Positions 17,863-25,315 of a stretch of 64,000 nucleotides of DNA are shown in pieces. Position 1 is the first letter of the stretch, and each line of letters opens with the position of its first letter. Both the position numbers and the translations under genes were made by a program. The stretch lies in NCBI RefSeq assembly GCF_020733635.1, contig NZ_JAJFZL010000001.1, forward strand, positions 1,054,001 through 1,118,000, given 5' to 3'. The notes beneath the pieces were generated by a model. The model searched no databases. It saw only the letters and a list, made by a program, of their open reading frames with translations, and was not told the DNA's origin. This DNA comes from Nocardia spumae. GTDB lineage: Bacteria; Actinomycetota; Actinomycetes; Mycobacteriales; Mycobacteriaceae.

Positions 17863-18912
17863 TCAACGGGATTGGTTCAGTGCGGTGAGCGGATCGGTGG
17901 TGGCCAGGAAGCGCAGCGCGAACACCGCGCCCACCAGCCCCAGGCCGATCAGTGCCAGTGCGGGTACCACCGTCGTCGCGCCGGTGAGAACGAACGGCAC
18001 GCTGCCGCCGATGAATACGCCGGCCAGCGCCGTCACGCCCACCCCCACGCCCACGCCGATGAGCAGGACGATCAGCGCCTGCCCGAGGGCGTCGCGGATC
18101 AGCGATCCGGTGGTGGCGCCCAGTGCTTTGAGCGCCGCGATATCCGGTGTGCGCTGAATGGTCCACACGGTGAAGAAGGCCCCGATCACCAAGGCGGAGA
18201 TCACGAACAACATCACCGTCATCAGGGTCAGTGAACCGTTCTCGGCCTGATAGGACCCGATCGCCTGCAGGGAGCCGTCGACGCTCGTCGTGCGGGTGTG
18301 CGCGGCCCGGTTCACCGCCTCGGTGTCGTAGGTGCCGGATGCGACCAGAACGGTGGCCGCACCACCACGCGGGGCGAGTTGCTGCCAATCCGACAGTGCT
18401 GTCCAGACGACCGGGGTGTGGGCATACCAGTCGTCGTCGCCGATCCCGGTGATGGTGAAGCTCCGGTCACCCAGCGCGATTCGCTCACCGGGCGCGGCGG
18501 AGAGCCGATCGGCGGCGGCCTTGCTCAGGATCACCGTGCCTGGCGCGGCAGGCTGCTGCGCGCCGAACGCCGGGCCGTCGACGCCGAACAGTGCCACCGA
18601 GGTGGGCGCGACCCCGTCGCGAGTGGCCTGGCCCCGGCTGATGCCGACCGGCTCGACCGTGGCTCCGGACTGTTGCCAGGCCCGGACCTGTTCGCCGGTC
18701 AGTGCCGAGGAATCGAACGACGGGTCGGCGCCGGTGTCGGCGAACACCACCGCCGAGCCGGACAGCTTGTCCAGCGCGGAAATATTCTGATGCGCGAGTC
18801 CGGCGGTGAGACCGCTCAGAAAACTCACCAGCAGCGCCACCATGGCGACCACCAGGGTGATGAGCAGGAACCGGCCGCGGGCGGCTCGCAGATCTCGCAG
18901 TGCAACGAACAT
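17863..18912 (-). CDS. FtsX/MacB-like ABC transporter permease
   Basis: 349 residues. It has an N-terminal membrane helix (FLLITLVVAMVALLVSFLSGL), then a large extracytoplasmic domain of about 190 residues, then three C-terminal helices (about residues 235-255, 280-300 and 315-335). The FtsX-type coupling segment IQRTPDIAALKALGATTGSLI lies between the second and third helices. It pairs with the ATPase encoded 26 bp downstream. Only one permease is encoded, so a homodimer is expected. CACAGT then 6 nt precede the ATG, possibly another leaderless start. Confidence 0.9.
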   Translation of the reverse strand: MFVALRDLRAARGRFLLITLVVAMVALLVSFLSGLTAGLAHQNISALDKLSGSAVVFADTGADPSFDSSALTGEQVRAWQQSGATVEPVGISRGQATRDGVAPTSVALFGVDGPAFGAQQPAAPGTVILSKAAADRLSAAPGERIALGDRSFTITGIGDDDWYAHTPVVWTALSDWQQLAPRGGAATVLVASGTYDTEAVNRAAHTRTTSVDGSLQAIGSYQAENGSLTLMTVMLFVISALVIGAFFTVWTIQRTPDIAALKALGATTGSLIRDALGQALIVLLIGVGVGVGVTALAGVFIGGSVPFVLTGATTVVPALALIGLGLVGAVFALRFLATTDPLTALNQSR

Positions 18913-19058
18913 ATCTCCACTGTGGCGATTCGCCCGCGCCGCGACATCGCCCTCGTGGACCGTTCCCGGCCACCGACGGTGGGTCGCGGACTCCGCCTTT
19001 CGATGGATGCCGGGGGCGGGCGGAAGCGGCCACGATCATGGTCGGTCGCCGGCCCGGT

Positions 19059-19664
19059 TCACCGCCACCAGTTCCGGTTTCGGTAGCGGCGCTCCCACAG
19101 CGCCGTGTTGATCATCGAGACCGGTCGCGGCATCGCGGCGAGGAAGGTGTGCCGCTGTCGCGGGGTGGCGCCGTCGAGGACCCACGGGACATAGACCGCG
19201 GCACCCGAAGGACCTTGTTTGCGTGCCATCGCACCACGGAAGTCGCCCCAGTCCTTCGTGGTGAGCACCTCCTGGATGAGGGGCAGGGCACTGCTCTCCT
19301 CGTGCTCCATATGGTCGCCGAGGATGCGGGCCAGCGTGTCGACTCGTTCCGCCAGGTCGCGGGTCGGCCGGCGAAATCCCTCCTCGACGCTGTCGAGGGC
19401 CGGATGCAGCGCCGCGTGTTCGGCCTCCATCGCCGCCATCAACTCGCGGTCGCGGGGACGATCGGTGAGTGCGGTGAGCACGCGCGGCCACAACACGGCG
19501 TCCTCCACCGTGTGGTGCACGTCGAGCTGACGGGTGAAGTTCTCCCAGCCGGCGCGGACGCCCGGCCGGTCGGTCTCGCCCTGTCCGGCAGCGGTGGCGA
19601 GCCTGGCCAGATCGCGGCGGAATGCGTCGTGCGTCGCGTACATGACGGCGAAATCTATGGACAT
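19059..19664 (-). CDS. Hemerythrin-like domain protein
   Basis: 201 residues. The N-terminal 145 or so residues form a hemerythrin-type four-helix bundle, with putative iron ligands in HDAFRRD, HHTVEDAVLWP, EHAALHPALD and HMEHEESSALP. Actinobacterial members bind a di-iron or mononuclear iron centre and are linked to oxygen or redox handling. The C-terminal tail (VPWVLDGATPRQRHTFLAAMPRPVSMINTALWERRYRN) occurs in related proteins of mycobacteria and their relatives. GAAAGG lies 7 nt before the ATG. It starts 10 bp after the NmrA-like gene, so the two form an operon. Confidence 0.88.
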   Translation of the reverse strand: MSIDFAVMYATHDAFRRDLARLATAAGQGETDRPGVRAGWENFTRQLDVHHTVEDAVLWPRVLTALTDRPRDRELMAAMEAEHAALHPALDSVEEGFRRPTRDLAERVDTLARILGDHMEHEESSALPLIQEVLTTKDWGDFRGAMARKQGPSGAAVYVPWVLDGATPRQRHTFLAAMPRPVSMINTALWERRYRNRNWWR

Positions 19665-19674
19665 GACAGACCTT

Positions 19675-20517
19675 TCAGGATTCGAAGGCGGAGGCGTAGT
19701 CCTCGGCCCAGGTGGTGAAGTCGAGCGCGGGGCGGCCGAGCAGCCGGGCCACCGTGTCGGTGGTGGGACCGGGGGTTTCCGCGTAGCCGGCCAGGGATCC
19801 GAGGGCGCGCGCCACGATCTCCTCGGGTAGGCCCTGGGCCGACATCGCGGCGCGCACCCGGCCGGGAGGCAGTTCGAGAAATGACAGCTCGCGGCCGATG
19901 ACATCGCCGATGAGGCGCACTCGTGCGCGCTGGGTGAGTGATCGCGGCCCGGACAGCAGATAGCTGCGTCCCGCGTGCCCGTCCTCGGTGAGGGCGCGGA
20001 CCGCCACCTCGGCCACGTCTCGCTGATGGATCGGGGAGGCGGCCGCCGCGCCGTAGGCGCCCCGCACCACGTCTCCCGCCCTGATCTGCGGCGCCCAGCT
20101 CAGAGCGTTCGCGGCGAAGTCGGTGCAGCGCAACAGCGTCCACGCCAGACCCGACTCCGTCGCAGCGCGCTCGACCCGCTCGAACCCGGCCCTGAATCGC
20201 GGTTCCCCGACCGGATATTCGACCGAGGACGCCGAGACCACCACGACCCGGCGCGCGCCGTGCCGGGCGGCGGCCGCGAGTAGCTCCGGGGCCGTGGTGA
20301 CCAGCGCCCGGGAACTGAGCAGTACCGCCTCGGCGCCGTTCCAGGCGGTCTCGGGAATCGATGGCGCACCGGGGTCGCCCTCGATCACCCGCACCCCGGC
20401 GGGCAGGCGCGCGGCCGCCGGCGTGCGGGTGATCGCGCCGACGGCCGCGCCGGTGTTCGCGAGCAGGGCGACGACTTCGCGTCCGATCGTTCCGGTCGCG
20501 CCGATGACAACGATCAT
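19675..20517 (-). CDS. NAD(P)-binding NmrA-like reductase/epimerase
   Basis: 280 residues, atypical short-chain dehydrogenase of the NmrA/HSCARG group. It has the nucleotide loop VIGATGTIGREV (GxTGxxG) at residues 5-16, a VVVVSASSVEY strand, no SDR Tyr-x3-Lys pair at the usual place, and a C-terminal substrate half. Such proteins sense NADP redox state or reduce small quinones and aldehydes. The start has a perfect AAGGAG. Two AT-rich palindromes sit immediately upstream, so expression is probably tightly regulated. It is co-transcribed with the hemerythrin gene. Confidence 0.85.
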   Translation of the reverse strand: MIVVIGATGTIGREVVALLANTGAAVGAITRTPAAARLPAGVRVIEGDPGAPSIPETAWNGAEAVLLSSRALVTTAPELLAAAARHGARRVVVVSASSVEYPVGEPRFRAGFERVERAATESGLAWTLLRCTDFAANALSWAPQIRAGDVVRGAYGAAAASPIHQRDVAEVAVRALTEDGHAGRSYLLSGPRSLTQRARVRLIGDVIGRELSFLELPPGRVRAAMSAQGLPEEIVARALGSLAGYAETPGPTTDTVARLLGRPALDFTTWAEDYASAFES

Positions 20518-20534
20518 CAGGACTCCTTCGAGGT

Positions 20535-20570
20535 ATTAGATATCTAATTCATAAGATATGAGAATCATAT
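20535..20570. promoter_or_regulatory. Pair of AT-rich palindromes upstream of the NmrA-like gene
   Basis: A perfect 14-bp palindrome ATTAGAT/ATCTAAT (20535-20548) is followed 7 bp later by ATATGA-GAA-TCATAT (20556-20570). Their AT content stands out in this GC-rich DNA. They lie 18-53 bp before the start codon, where the promoter of the minus-strand NmrA/hemerythrin operon should be. They look like tandem operator sites for a dimeric regulator not encoded next door. Confidence 0.65.
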
Positions 20571-20694
20571 AACTATGCCGTCGAGAAGGGTAGTGACGCC
20601 GGTCGCACCGGCGCGGTCACCGTTCCGGGCGTGCCGAACCTCCGGCCGACGCGCGGTTCCAACTTTCGAACGATGCCGGTCGGGCGCCCGCGCA

Positions 20695-20700
20695 TAAGCT
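20695..20700 (+). promoter_or_regulatory. Likely -10 box of the sensor kinase gene (leaderless)
   Basis: TAAGCT fits the actinobacterial TANNNT -10 consensus and ends exactly 6 nt before the GTG start at 20707. No ribosome-binding site is visible, so a leaderless message is likely. Confidence 0.45.
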
Positions 20701-20706
20701 GGCGGT

Positions 20707-21951
20707 GTGCACCGCTCTCCACTCACCCCCGTCTTCGCCGCACTGCAGGTGGGCCTGCACGTGCTGATGACGGCGCTCGCGGTGGTCGTGGTGGTGCGGG
20801 CGATCGTGCCCGCCGGTGAAGGATCGCCGCATACCGTGCCGGTGATCGTGCTCGCGGTGCTGTTCCTCATCGTCTATTTCGCGGGCGGTCTGCTGCGCGG
20901 ACGTCCGGTCGCGGCGCGGTTCTGGCTCGCCGGACTGACGGCGCTGTGGCTGGCGTTGATCCCGCTCGCGCCCGAGGCCGTCTACCTGGTCTTCGGCCTG
21001 TTCTTCCTGTACCTGCATCTGCTGCCGCGGATGTGGGGGCTGGCGGCGGTGATCGCCGCGACCGCCGTCTCGGTGGTGGGGTACGGGCTGCACCAGGGCT
21101 GGTCGGTCGCGGGGGTGGCCGGGCCGGTACTGGGCGCGATCGTGGCGATCGCGATCGGACTGGGCTATCGAGCGCTGTTCCGGGAGGCCGCCGATCGGCA
21201 GCGGTTGATCGACGAATTGCTCGCCGCCCGAGCGACTCTCGCCGAGCGGGAACGCACCGCCGGAAAGCTGGCCGAACGGGAACGGCTGGCGCAGGAGATC
21301 CACGACACGGTGGCCCAGGGGCTGTCGAGTATTCAATTGCTGCTCCATGCCGCCGAACGTGACGCCCCGGATCATCCCGCGCTACAGCGGATCCGACTCG
21401 CCCGCGAGACCGCGGCCGACAATCTGGCCGAAACCCGGCAGCTGATCGGCGAGCTCACGCCGGCGGTACTGGAAGGTCAGTCGCTCAGCGACGCGCTCGA
21501 CCGCATCGCCCGCCGCGCCGAGGCGCCCGGCCTCAGCGCCCGCACCGTGGTGGAGGGCACGCCCATGCGGCTGCCGATGCCCGTCGAAGCAGCGCTGGTG
21601 CGGGTGGCGCAGGGCGCGGTGTCGAATGTGGTCCGGCACGCTCGCGCGGACCGGATGCGGATCACGCTCACCTACGGTGACGACGCGGTTCACCTGGACG
21701 TGGTCGACGACGGCGTCGGTATCGATCCCGCGGTGTTCGGGCGCGGCACGTTCGGGCTCAATGCCATGCGCAGCCGGGTGGAGCAGCAGGGCGGCATGAT
21801 GGATGTCGAATCCGAACCCGGGCATACCGCGGTGACGGTCTCGTTCCCGCTGCACGATACGGCCGGTGAGAATCCCGAGGGGCCGGTATTCGATACCCGG
21901 TCACCGGAATCCGACGCGGCCGAACAGCTTTCGCGGGAGAAACTGTCGTGA
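20707..21951 (+). CDS. Two-component sensor histidine kinase (NarL/DesK-type, HisKA_3)
   Basis: 414 residues. The N-terminal 155 or so residues hold five to six membrane helices with short loops and no large sensor domain. A coiled segment leads to the dimerisation box ERERLAQEIHDTVAQGLSSIQL with the phospho-acceptor His. The HATPase_c domain shows QGAVSNVVRHARA (N box), VVDDGVGIDP and GTFGLNAMRSRV. The 3' end overlaps the response regulator by GTGA. The signal is unknown; membrane-embedded kinases of this kind often respond to envelope state. The start is taken from the leaderless promoter spacing. Confidence 0.93.
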   Translation: MHRSPLTPVFAALQVGLHVLMTALAVVVVVRAIVPAGEGSPHTVPVIVLAVLFLIVYFAGGLLRGRPVAARFWLAGLTALWLALIPLAPEAVYLVFGLFFLYLHLLPRMWGLAAVIAATAVSVVGYGLHQGWSVAGVAGPVLGAIVAIAIGLGYRALFREAADRQRLIDELLAARATLAERERTAGKLAERERLAQEIHDTVAQGLSSIQLLLHAAERDAPDHPALQRIRLARETAADNLAETRQLIGELTPAVLEGQSLSDALDRIARRAEAPGLSARTVVEGTPMRLPMPVEAALVRVAQGAVSNVVRHARADRMRITLTYGDDAVHLDVVDDGVGIDPAVFGRGTFGLNAMRSRVEQQGGMMDVESEPGHTAVTVSFPLHDTAGENPEGPVFDTRSPESDAAEQLSREKLS

Positions 21952-22565
21952 TCCGATTGCTGCTCGCCGACGACCACGCGATCGTGCGCGCCGGTCTACG
22001 CGCGCTCCTGGACTCCGGTGAGGACATCACGGTCGCCGGTGAGGCCGCCACCGCCGAGGAGGCGGTGGCCTTCTGCGCCACCACCCCCGTCGACCTGGTG
22101 CTGATGGATCTGCGGTTCGGTCCCGGCAAATCCGGGGTGGACGCGACCTCGGCCCTGCGCGCGCTGCCCGATCCGCCGAATGTCCTGGTGGTCACCAACT
22201 ACGACACCGACGCGGATATCCTCGGCGCCATCGAGGCCGGGGCCTGCGGGTACATCCTGAAGGACACCCCACCCGCGGAACTGCTGGCGGCGGTCCGAGG
22301 CGCGGCCGCCGGTGACAGCGTGCTGTCGCCCTCGGTGGCCTCGCGATTGATGACCCGCGTGCGTAAACCGGACGCCACCCTGAGTGCGCGGGAGATCGAG
22401 GTGCTGCGACTCGTCGCCGACGGCCATTCCAACCGGGATATCGGCAAACGCCTGTTCCTCAGTGAGACGACGGTGAAATCCCATCTGGTGCATATCTATT
22501 CGAAGCTGGGTGTGAAATCGCGGACCTCGGCGGTGGCCCGGGCCCGCGAACGCGGCGCCATCTGA
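21948..22565 (+). CDS. NarL/LuxR-family response regulator
   Basis: 205 residues. The receiver domain has the acidic pair LLLADDHAIVRAG, the phospho-acceptor Asp in LVLMDLRFG and the conserved Lys in GYILKDTPP. The C-terminal LuxR helix-turn-helix reads LSAREIEVLRLVADGHSNRDIGKRLFLSETTVKSHLVHIYSKLGVKSR. It is the cognate partner of the kinase, and the GTG start overlaps the kinase stop by four bases. The target genes are not evident. Confidence 0.95.
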   Translation: MIRLLLADDHAIVRAGLRALLDSGEDITVAGEAATAEEAVAFCATTPVDLVLMDLRFGPGKSGVDATSALRALPDPPNVLVVTNYDTDADILGAIEAGACGYILKDTPPAELLAAVRGAAAGDSVLSPSVASRLMTRVRKPDATLSAREIEVLRLVADGHSNRDIGKRLFLSETTVKSHLVHIYSKLGVKSRTSAVARARERGAI

Positions 22566-22612
22566 GCCCGGCCGTCGCGCGCGAGGTCCCGGAAATCCGG
22601 CGGATCGCCTCC

Positions 22613-22618
22613 TAGGGT
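22613..22618 (+). promoter_or_regulatory. Likely -10 box of the PPOX gene (leaderless)
   Basis: TAGGGT fits TANNNT and lies exactly 6 nt before the ATG at 22625, with no ribosome-binding site. This favours ATG 22625 over the in-frame GTG at 22619. Confidence 0.5.
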
Positions 22619-22624
22619 GTGCAC

Positions 22625-23050
22625 ATGCCTTCCATCACCGATCCCGAAGTGCGCGAATTCCTCTCGGCCGGCACCCGGACCGGCAAACTCGCGATCGTCG
22701 CCTCCGACGGCCGTCCGGTCGTCAATCCGGTGTGGTTCATCGTCGACGGCGACGATCTGGTCTTCAACACCGGTAAGACCACGGCCAAGGGCAAGGCCGT
22801 CGCTCGCGACCCGCGGGTCTCGATCTGTGTCGACCTCCAACAGCCGCCGTACGCCTACTTCCAGGTCCAAGGCGTCGCCACCCTCTCCGAGGATCCGGCC
22901 GAACTCCTGCGCACCGCCACCGCCATCGCCGCGCGCTACATGGGCCCCGACCGGGCCGAGGAGTTCGGCCGGCGCAACGCGGTCCCGGGCGAGCTGGTGG
23001 TCCGCGTCCGGCCCACCAAGATCCTCGGCGGATTGGATATGACGGGGTAG
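22625..23050 (+). CDS. PPOX-class, probably F420-dependent, flavin/deazaflavin oxidoreductase
   Basis: 141 residues, split-barrel FMN-binding-like fold of the PPOX/FDOR-B group. Typical segments are FLSAGTRTGKLAIVASDGRPVVNPVWFIVDGDDLVFNTG and ARDPRVSICVDLQQPPYAYFQVQG. Actinobacterial members of this size usually bind F420 and reduce small substrates; the actual substrate cannot be inferred. It is a monocistronic gene whose stop lies 11 bp from the convergent cupin gene. Confidence 0.85.
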   Translation: MPSITDPEVREFLSAGTRTGKLAIVASDGRPVVNPVWFIVDGDDLVFNTGKTTAKGKAVARDPRVSICVDLQQPPYAYFQVQGVATLSEDPAELLRTATAIAARYMGPDRAEEFGRRNAVPGELVVRVRPTKILGGLDMTG

Positions 23051-23061
23051 CCGCGGCGGTC

Positions 23062-23736
23062 TCAGCCGCGCCGCGCGTAGTCCGCCGCCGCGGCCCAGTC
23101 GATCATCACGCAGGCTTCGTCGCCGACGGTCCAGGCATCGTGGCCGGGCGGGCATTCCATGTAGTCGCCGGGGCCGACCTCGCTCTCGGTGCCGTCGTCC
23201 ATCCGGATGCGCATCCGCCCCGACACGCAGTATCCGAGGTGGGCAGCCTGGCAACTATCGGTGCCGGCTATCGGCTTGACGTGGGTCGACCAGCGCCATC
23301 CGGGCTCGAAGACAGCCCGGCCGACCGCACCCGCGGGCGCCTGCACGACCTGCAGGCGGCCGCTGCCCGATTCGAATTCCCGCGTCTCGTCGGCGGCATC
23401 GAAGTTCTTGACCAGCAGGGAGGTGCCCGGTCGCGACGACATGTCGTCTTCGCGCATCAGATCGAGATTGCGGAAGACGGCCGGACCGTCACACAGGGCG
23501 GCCAGGGTTTCGGCGAAGCCGGTGGTCTCGGGCAGCGCGGAATTCGCCATGGCCTGTTCGTAGGAGGGGAACTCCACGATCTGCATATAGGTGTTGTCGC
23601 GATCGCGATCCTTGGTCTCCATGCTGTGGGTCGCCGCGCGCGTGCCTTCGGTGGCGGTGAGCCACCGATCGAGAGTCGAATTGAATTCATCGAGCCGTGA
23701 GGTCGTGAACTCGATGGTCTGAACGAATTTCGTCAT
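23062..23736 (-). CDS. ABM-like domain plus cupin protein
   Basis: About 224 residues in two parts. Residues 1-95 look like a dimeric alpha/beta-barrel (ABM/EthD-like) domain (TKFVQTIEFTTSRLDEFNSTLDRWL, YMQIVEFPSYEQAM). Residues 115-224 are a cupin (GWRWSTHVKPI, HLGYCVSGRMRIRMDDGTESEVGPGDYMECPPGHDAWTVGDE), a pattern typical of metal-binding or AraC-like sensing cupins. The ATG at 23736 has GAAGG about 8 nt upstream; GTG 23745 is an in-frame alternative. The fusion suggests a small-molecule binding or oxygenase-like role. No substrate is recognised. Confidence 0.75.
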   Translation of the reverse strand: MTKFVQTIEFTTSRLDEFNSTLDRWLTATEGTRAATHSMETKDRDRDNTYMQIVEFPSYEQAMANSALPETTGFAETLAALCDGPAVFRNLDLMREDDMSSRPGTSLLVKNFDAADETREFESGSGRLQVVQAPAGAVGRAVFEPGWRWSTHVKPIAGTDSCQAAHLGYCVSGRMRIRMDDGTESEVGPGDYMECPPGHDAWTVGDEACVMIDWAAAADYARRG

Positions 23737-23976
23737 CGTGGTCACCTTCGGAAATCTGAGTGGACCCCGGGGTCAACCCTACGCCGGGCGGACCCCGATG
23801 GAGCCGGCGAATCCGATCCGATCCAGCGGCTTTCGGCGGATGTGGGGGCGCGGCGGGAGGACCGATCCGCCGAGCGTATTTCTTCGCGAAAACCATTGAT
23901 GCACAACGGATGTGGTGCAAACGCGATGTCGGGCCACTCGACGGCTCACCCATCGGAGCCCGATACTGCCTTGCAC

Positions 23977-24008
23977 CACGGGGCACGGGGCACGGGGCAC
24001 GGGCACGG
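23977..24008 (+). repeat. CACGGGG short tandem repeat
   Basis: Three exact copies of the 7-mer CACGGGG are followed by CACGGG and CACGG, with no spacers. This is a slippage-type microsatellite in the cobM upstream region. Confidence 0.8.
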
Positions 24009-24165
24009 CGACTCGGCGCTGGATTCGGTCGCCTTCGTGCCCGCCGAAGAACGCGGATACGTGCGCGAAGGTGAGTCGAACGGGCCGTCAGGCCGCCGGG
24101 CCGGGGCCCGCCGGTCCTCGACGCCGACCGGTTGGGCTGACCGGTTCGCCGCGTTTCCCGCTTCC

Positions 24166-24171
24166 TACACT
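24166..24171 (+). promoter_or_regulatory. Likely -10 box of cobM (leaderless)
   Basis: TACACT fits TANNNT and ends 6 nt before the ATG at 24178. No ribosome-binding site is visible, so this supports the chosen start and a leaderless message. Confidence 0.5.
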
Positions 24172-24177
24172 CCATCC

Positions 24178-24945
24178 ATGACCGTGCACTTCATCGGAGC
24201 GGGTCCCGGCGCTGCGGATCTGCTGACCCTGCGGGCGGTGCGACTGCTGCGGGAGTCGCCGGTGTGCCTCTACGCGGGGACCTATCTGGATCCGGGGGTA
24301 CTGGGCAATTGCGCGCCGGACGCCGAGCTGATCGACACCCAGGGCCTGGATCTGGACGAGATCGTCGAGCACTGCGCGCGGGCGGATGCCGAGGGCAAGG
24401 ATGTGGCCCGGTTGTGTTCGGGTGATCCCTCCCTCTATTCGGCGTTGACCGAGCAGACACGGCGGCTGGATGCCCGGGGCATCGCCTGGGATGTGACTCC
24501 GGGGGTACCGGCCTACGCGGCGGCGGCCGCGGTGCTGGGCAGTGAACTGACGGTGCCCGAAGTGGTCCAGTCGGTGGTGCTCACGCGCACGCGGGTCCGG
24601 TCCACCGCGATGCCCGAGTCGGAGGCGCTGGCGAACTTCGCGCGGACGGGAGCCAGCCTGGTGTTGCATCTGGCGATCACCCGGATCCGGGAGCTCGCCG
24701 CGGAACTGTCGGGGGAATACGGGCCCGACTGCCCGGTGGTGGTGGTCTACCGCGCGAGCCAGCCGCGGCAGCTGGTGCTGCGCGGGACCCTGTCCGATAT
24801 CGCCGACCAGGTCGAGGCGGCGGGATTGCGGCAGGCCGCGGTGGTGCTGGTGGGTCGCGCGCTGGCCCCGGCGATCGACTGCGCGCAATCCCATCTGTAC
24901 GACCCGAGCCGGGAACGCCGTCACTTCCCAGGGGCGGGAATGTGA
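24178..24945 (+). CDS. cobM: Precorrin-4 C(11)-methyltransferase
   Basis: 255 residues, the full length for CobM. It methylates C-11 of precorrin-4 with S-adenosylmethionine in aerobic cobalamin synthesis. It starts VHFIGAGPGAADLLTLRAVRLL, the SAM-dependent tetrapyrrole methylase signature, and continues with CLYAGTYLDPGVL, ARLCSGDPSLYSALTEQ, VTPGVPAYAAAAAVLG and VVVVYRASQPRQLVLRGTL, all typical of CobM/CbiF. No other cob gene is nearby, so it is a detached member of the pathway. The start is supported by the leaderless -10 box. The longer upstream frame is not coding-like. Confidence 0.95.
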   Translation: MTVHFIGAGPGAADLLTLRAVRLLRESPVCLYAGTYLDPGVLGNCAPDAELIDTQGLDLDEIVEHCARADAEGKDVARLCSGDPSLYSALTEQTRRLDARGIAWDVTPGVPAYAAAAAVLGSELTVPEVVQSVVLTRTRVRSTAMPESEALANFARTGASLVLHLAITRIRELAAELSGEYGPDCPVVVVYRASQPRQLVLRGTLSDIADQVEAAGLRQAAVVLVGRALAPAIDCAQSHLYDPSRERRHFPGAGM

Positions 24946-25315
24946 AACACGTTCGGCCATGTAGACAGGCGCCGGGTCAGGCCGCTGATCCGCGCCGATG
25001 TGGCCGGTGCAACTTCGTGCTGCGCTGATGTCGGAGCGCTATCGGGCTTCTTGGGTCATTGTCGGTAGTGGGCGGTAGATTGGTTCGGTGTTCATCAGCG
25101 AATCGCGAAATGAGGCCGATCCGTGGTCGGCGGGTGTGGTCGGGCCCATGTAACAAGATCGGCCCGACGGACGGATAGGTCCTATGAACATTTTTGTTGT
25201 CTGATTGCAATCGAAGTGAGCCCCGAACACCGGCGCCACGCTCGGATGAGGTGAGCGTCGGTATCGGTGTGCCATCGGGGAGCGCTGCGTGGCGTTCCGG
25301 AAGTGAGGTTACGGG
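24946..25315. other. Upstream region of the giant NRPS
   Basis: 370 bp with no convincing gene. Signals seen: GTCGGGCC/GGCCCGAC (25139-25146 and 25161-25168, 14-bp spacer); ATAGG-T-CCTAT (25175-25185); GATTGCAATC (25203-25212); and an AT-rich stretch about 25170-25215 that may hold the promoter. GTGAGG (25303-25308) is the ribosome-binding site of the NRPS. I see no IdeR-type iron box. Confidence 0.45.

Larger units (their letters stand above)
23746..24177. other. Intergenic region before cobM with inverted and tandem repeats
   Basis: 432 bp without a convincing gene, between the divergent cupin and cobM. It holds a 9-bp inverted repeat GTGGTGCAA (23912-23920)/TTGCACCAC (23971-23979). Between the arms are pieces that loosely recall a cobalamin riboswitch (GGTGCAA at 23914, GCCACT at 23933, GGAGCCCGATACTGCC just before the second arm). 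The match is degenerate and several core elements are missing. The cobM frame is open through here but has no coding character. Confidence 0.35.

Noticed and set aside
23977..24008. CACGGGG repeats as a CRISPR array
   Set aside because: The unit is 7 bp with no spacers; it is a simple tandem repeat.
23842..24177. N-terminal extension of CobM by 112 residues
   Set aside because: The extension is low-complexity, covers a tandem repeat, and CobM homology begins at once after ATG 24178, which has a -10 box 6 nt upstream.
24946..25315. Search for an IdeR/DmdR iron box before the giant NRPS
   Set aside because: No TTAGGTTAG-type dyad was found, so siderophore-type regulation is not supported.
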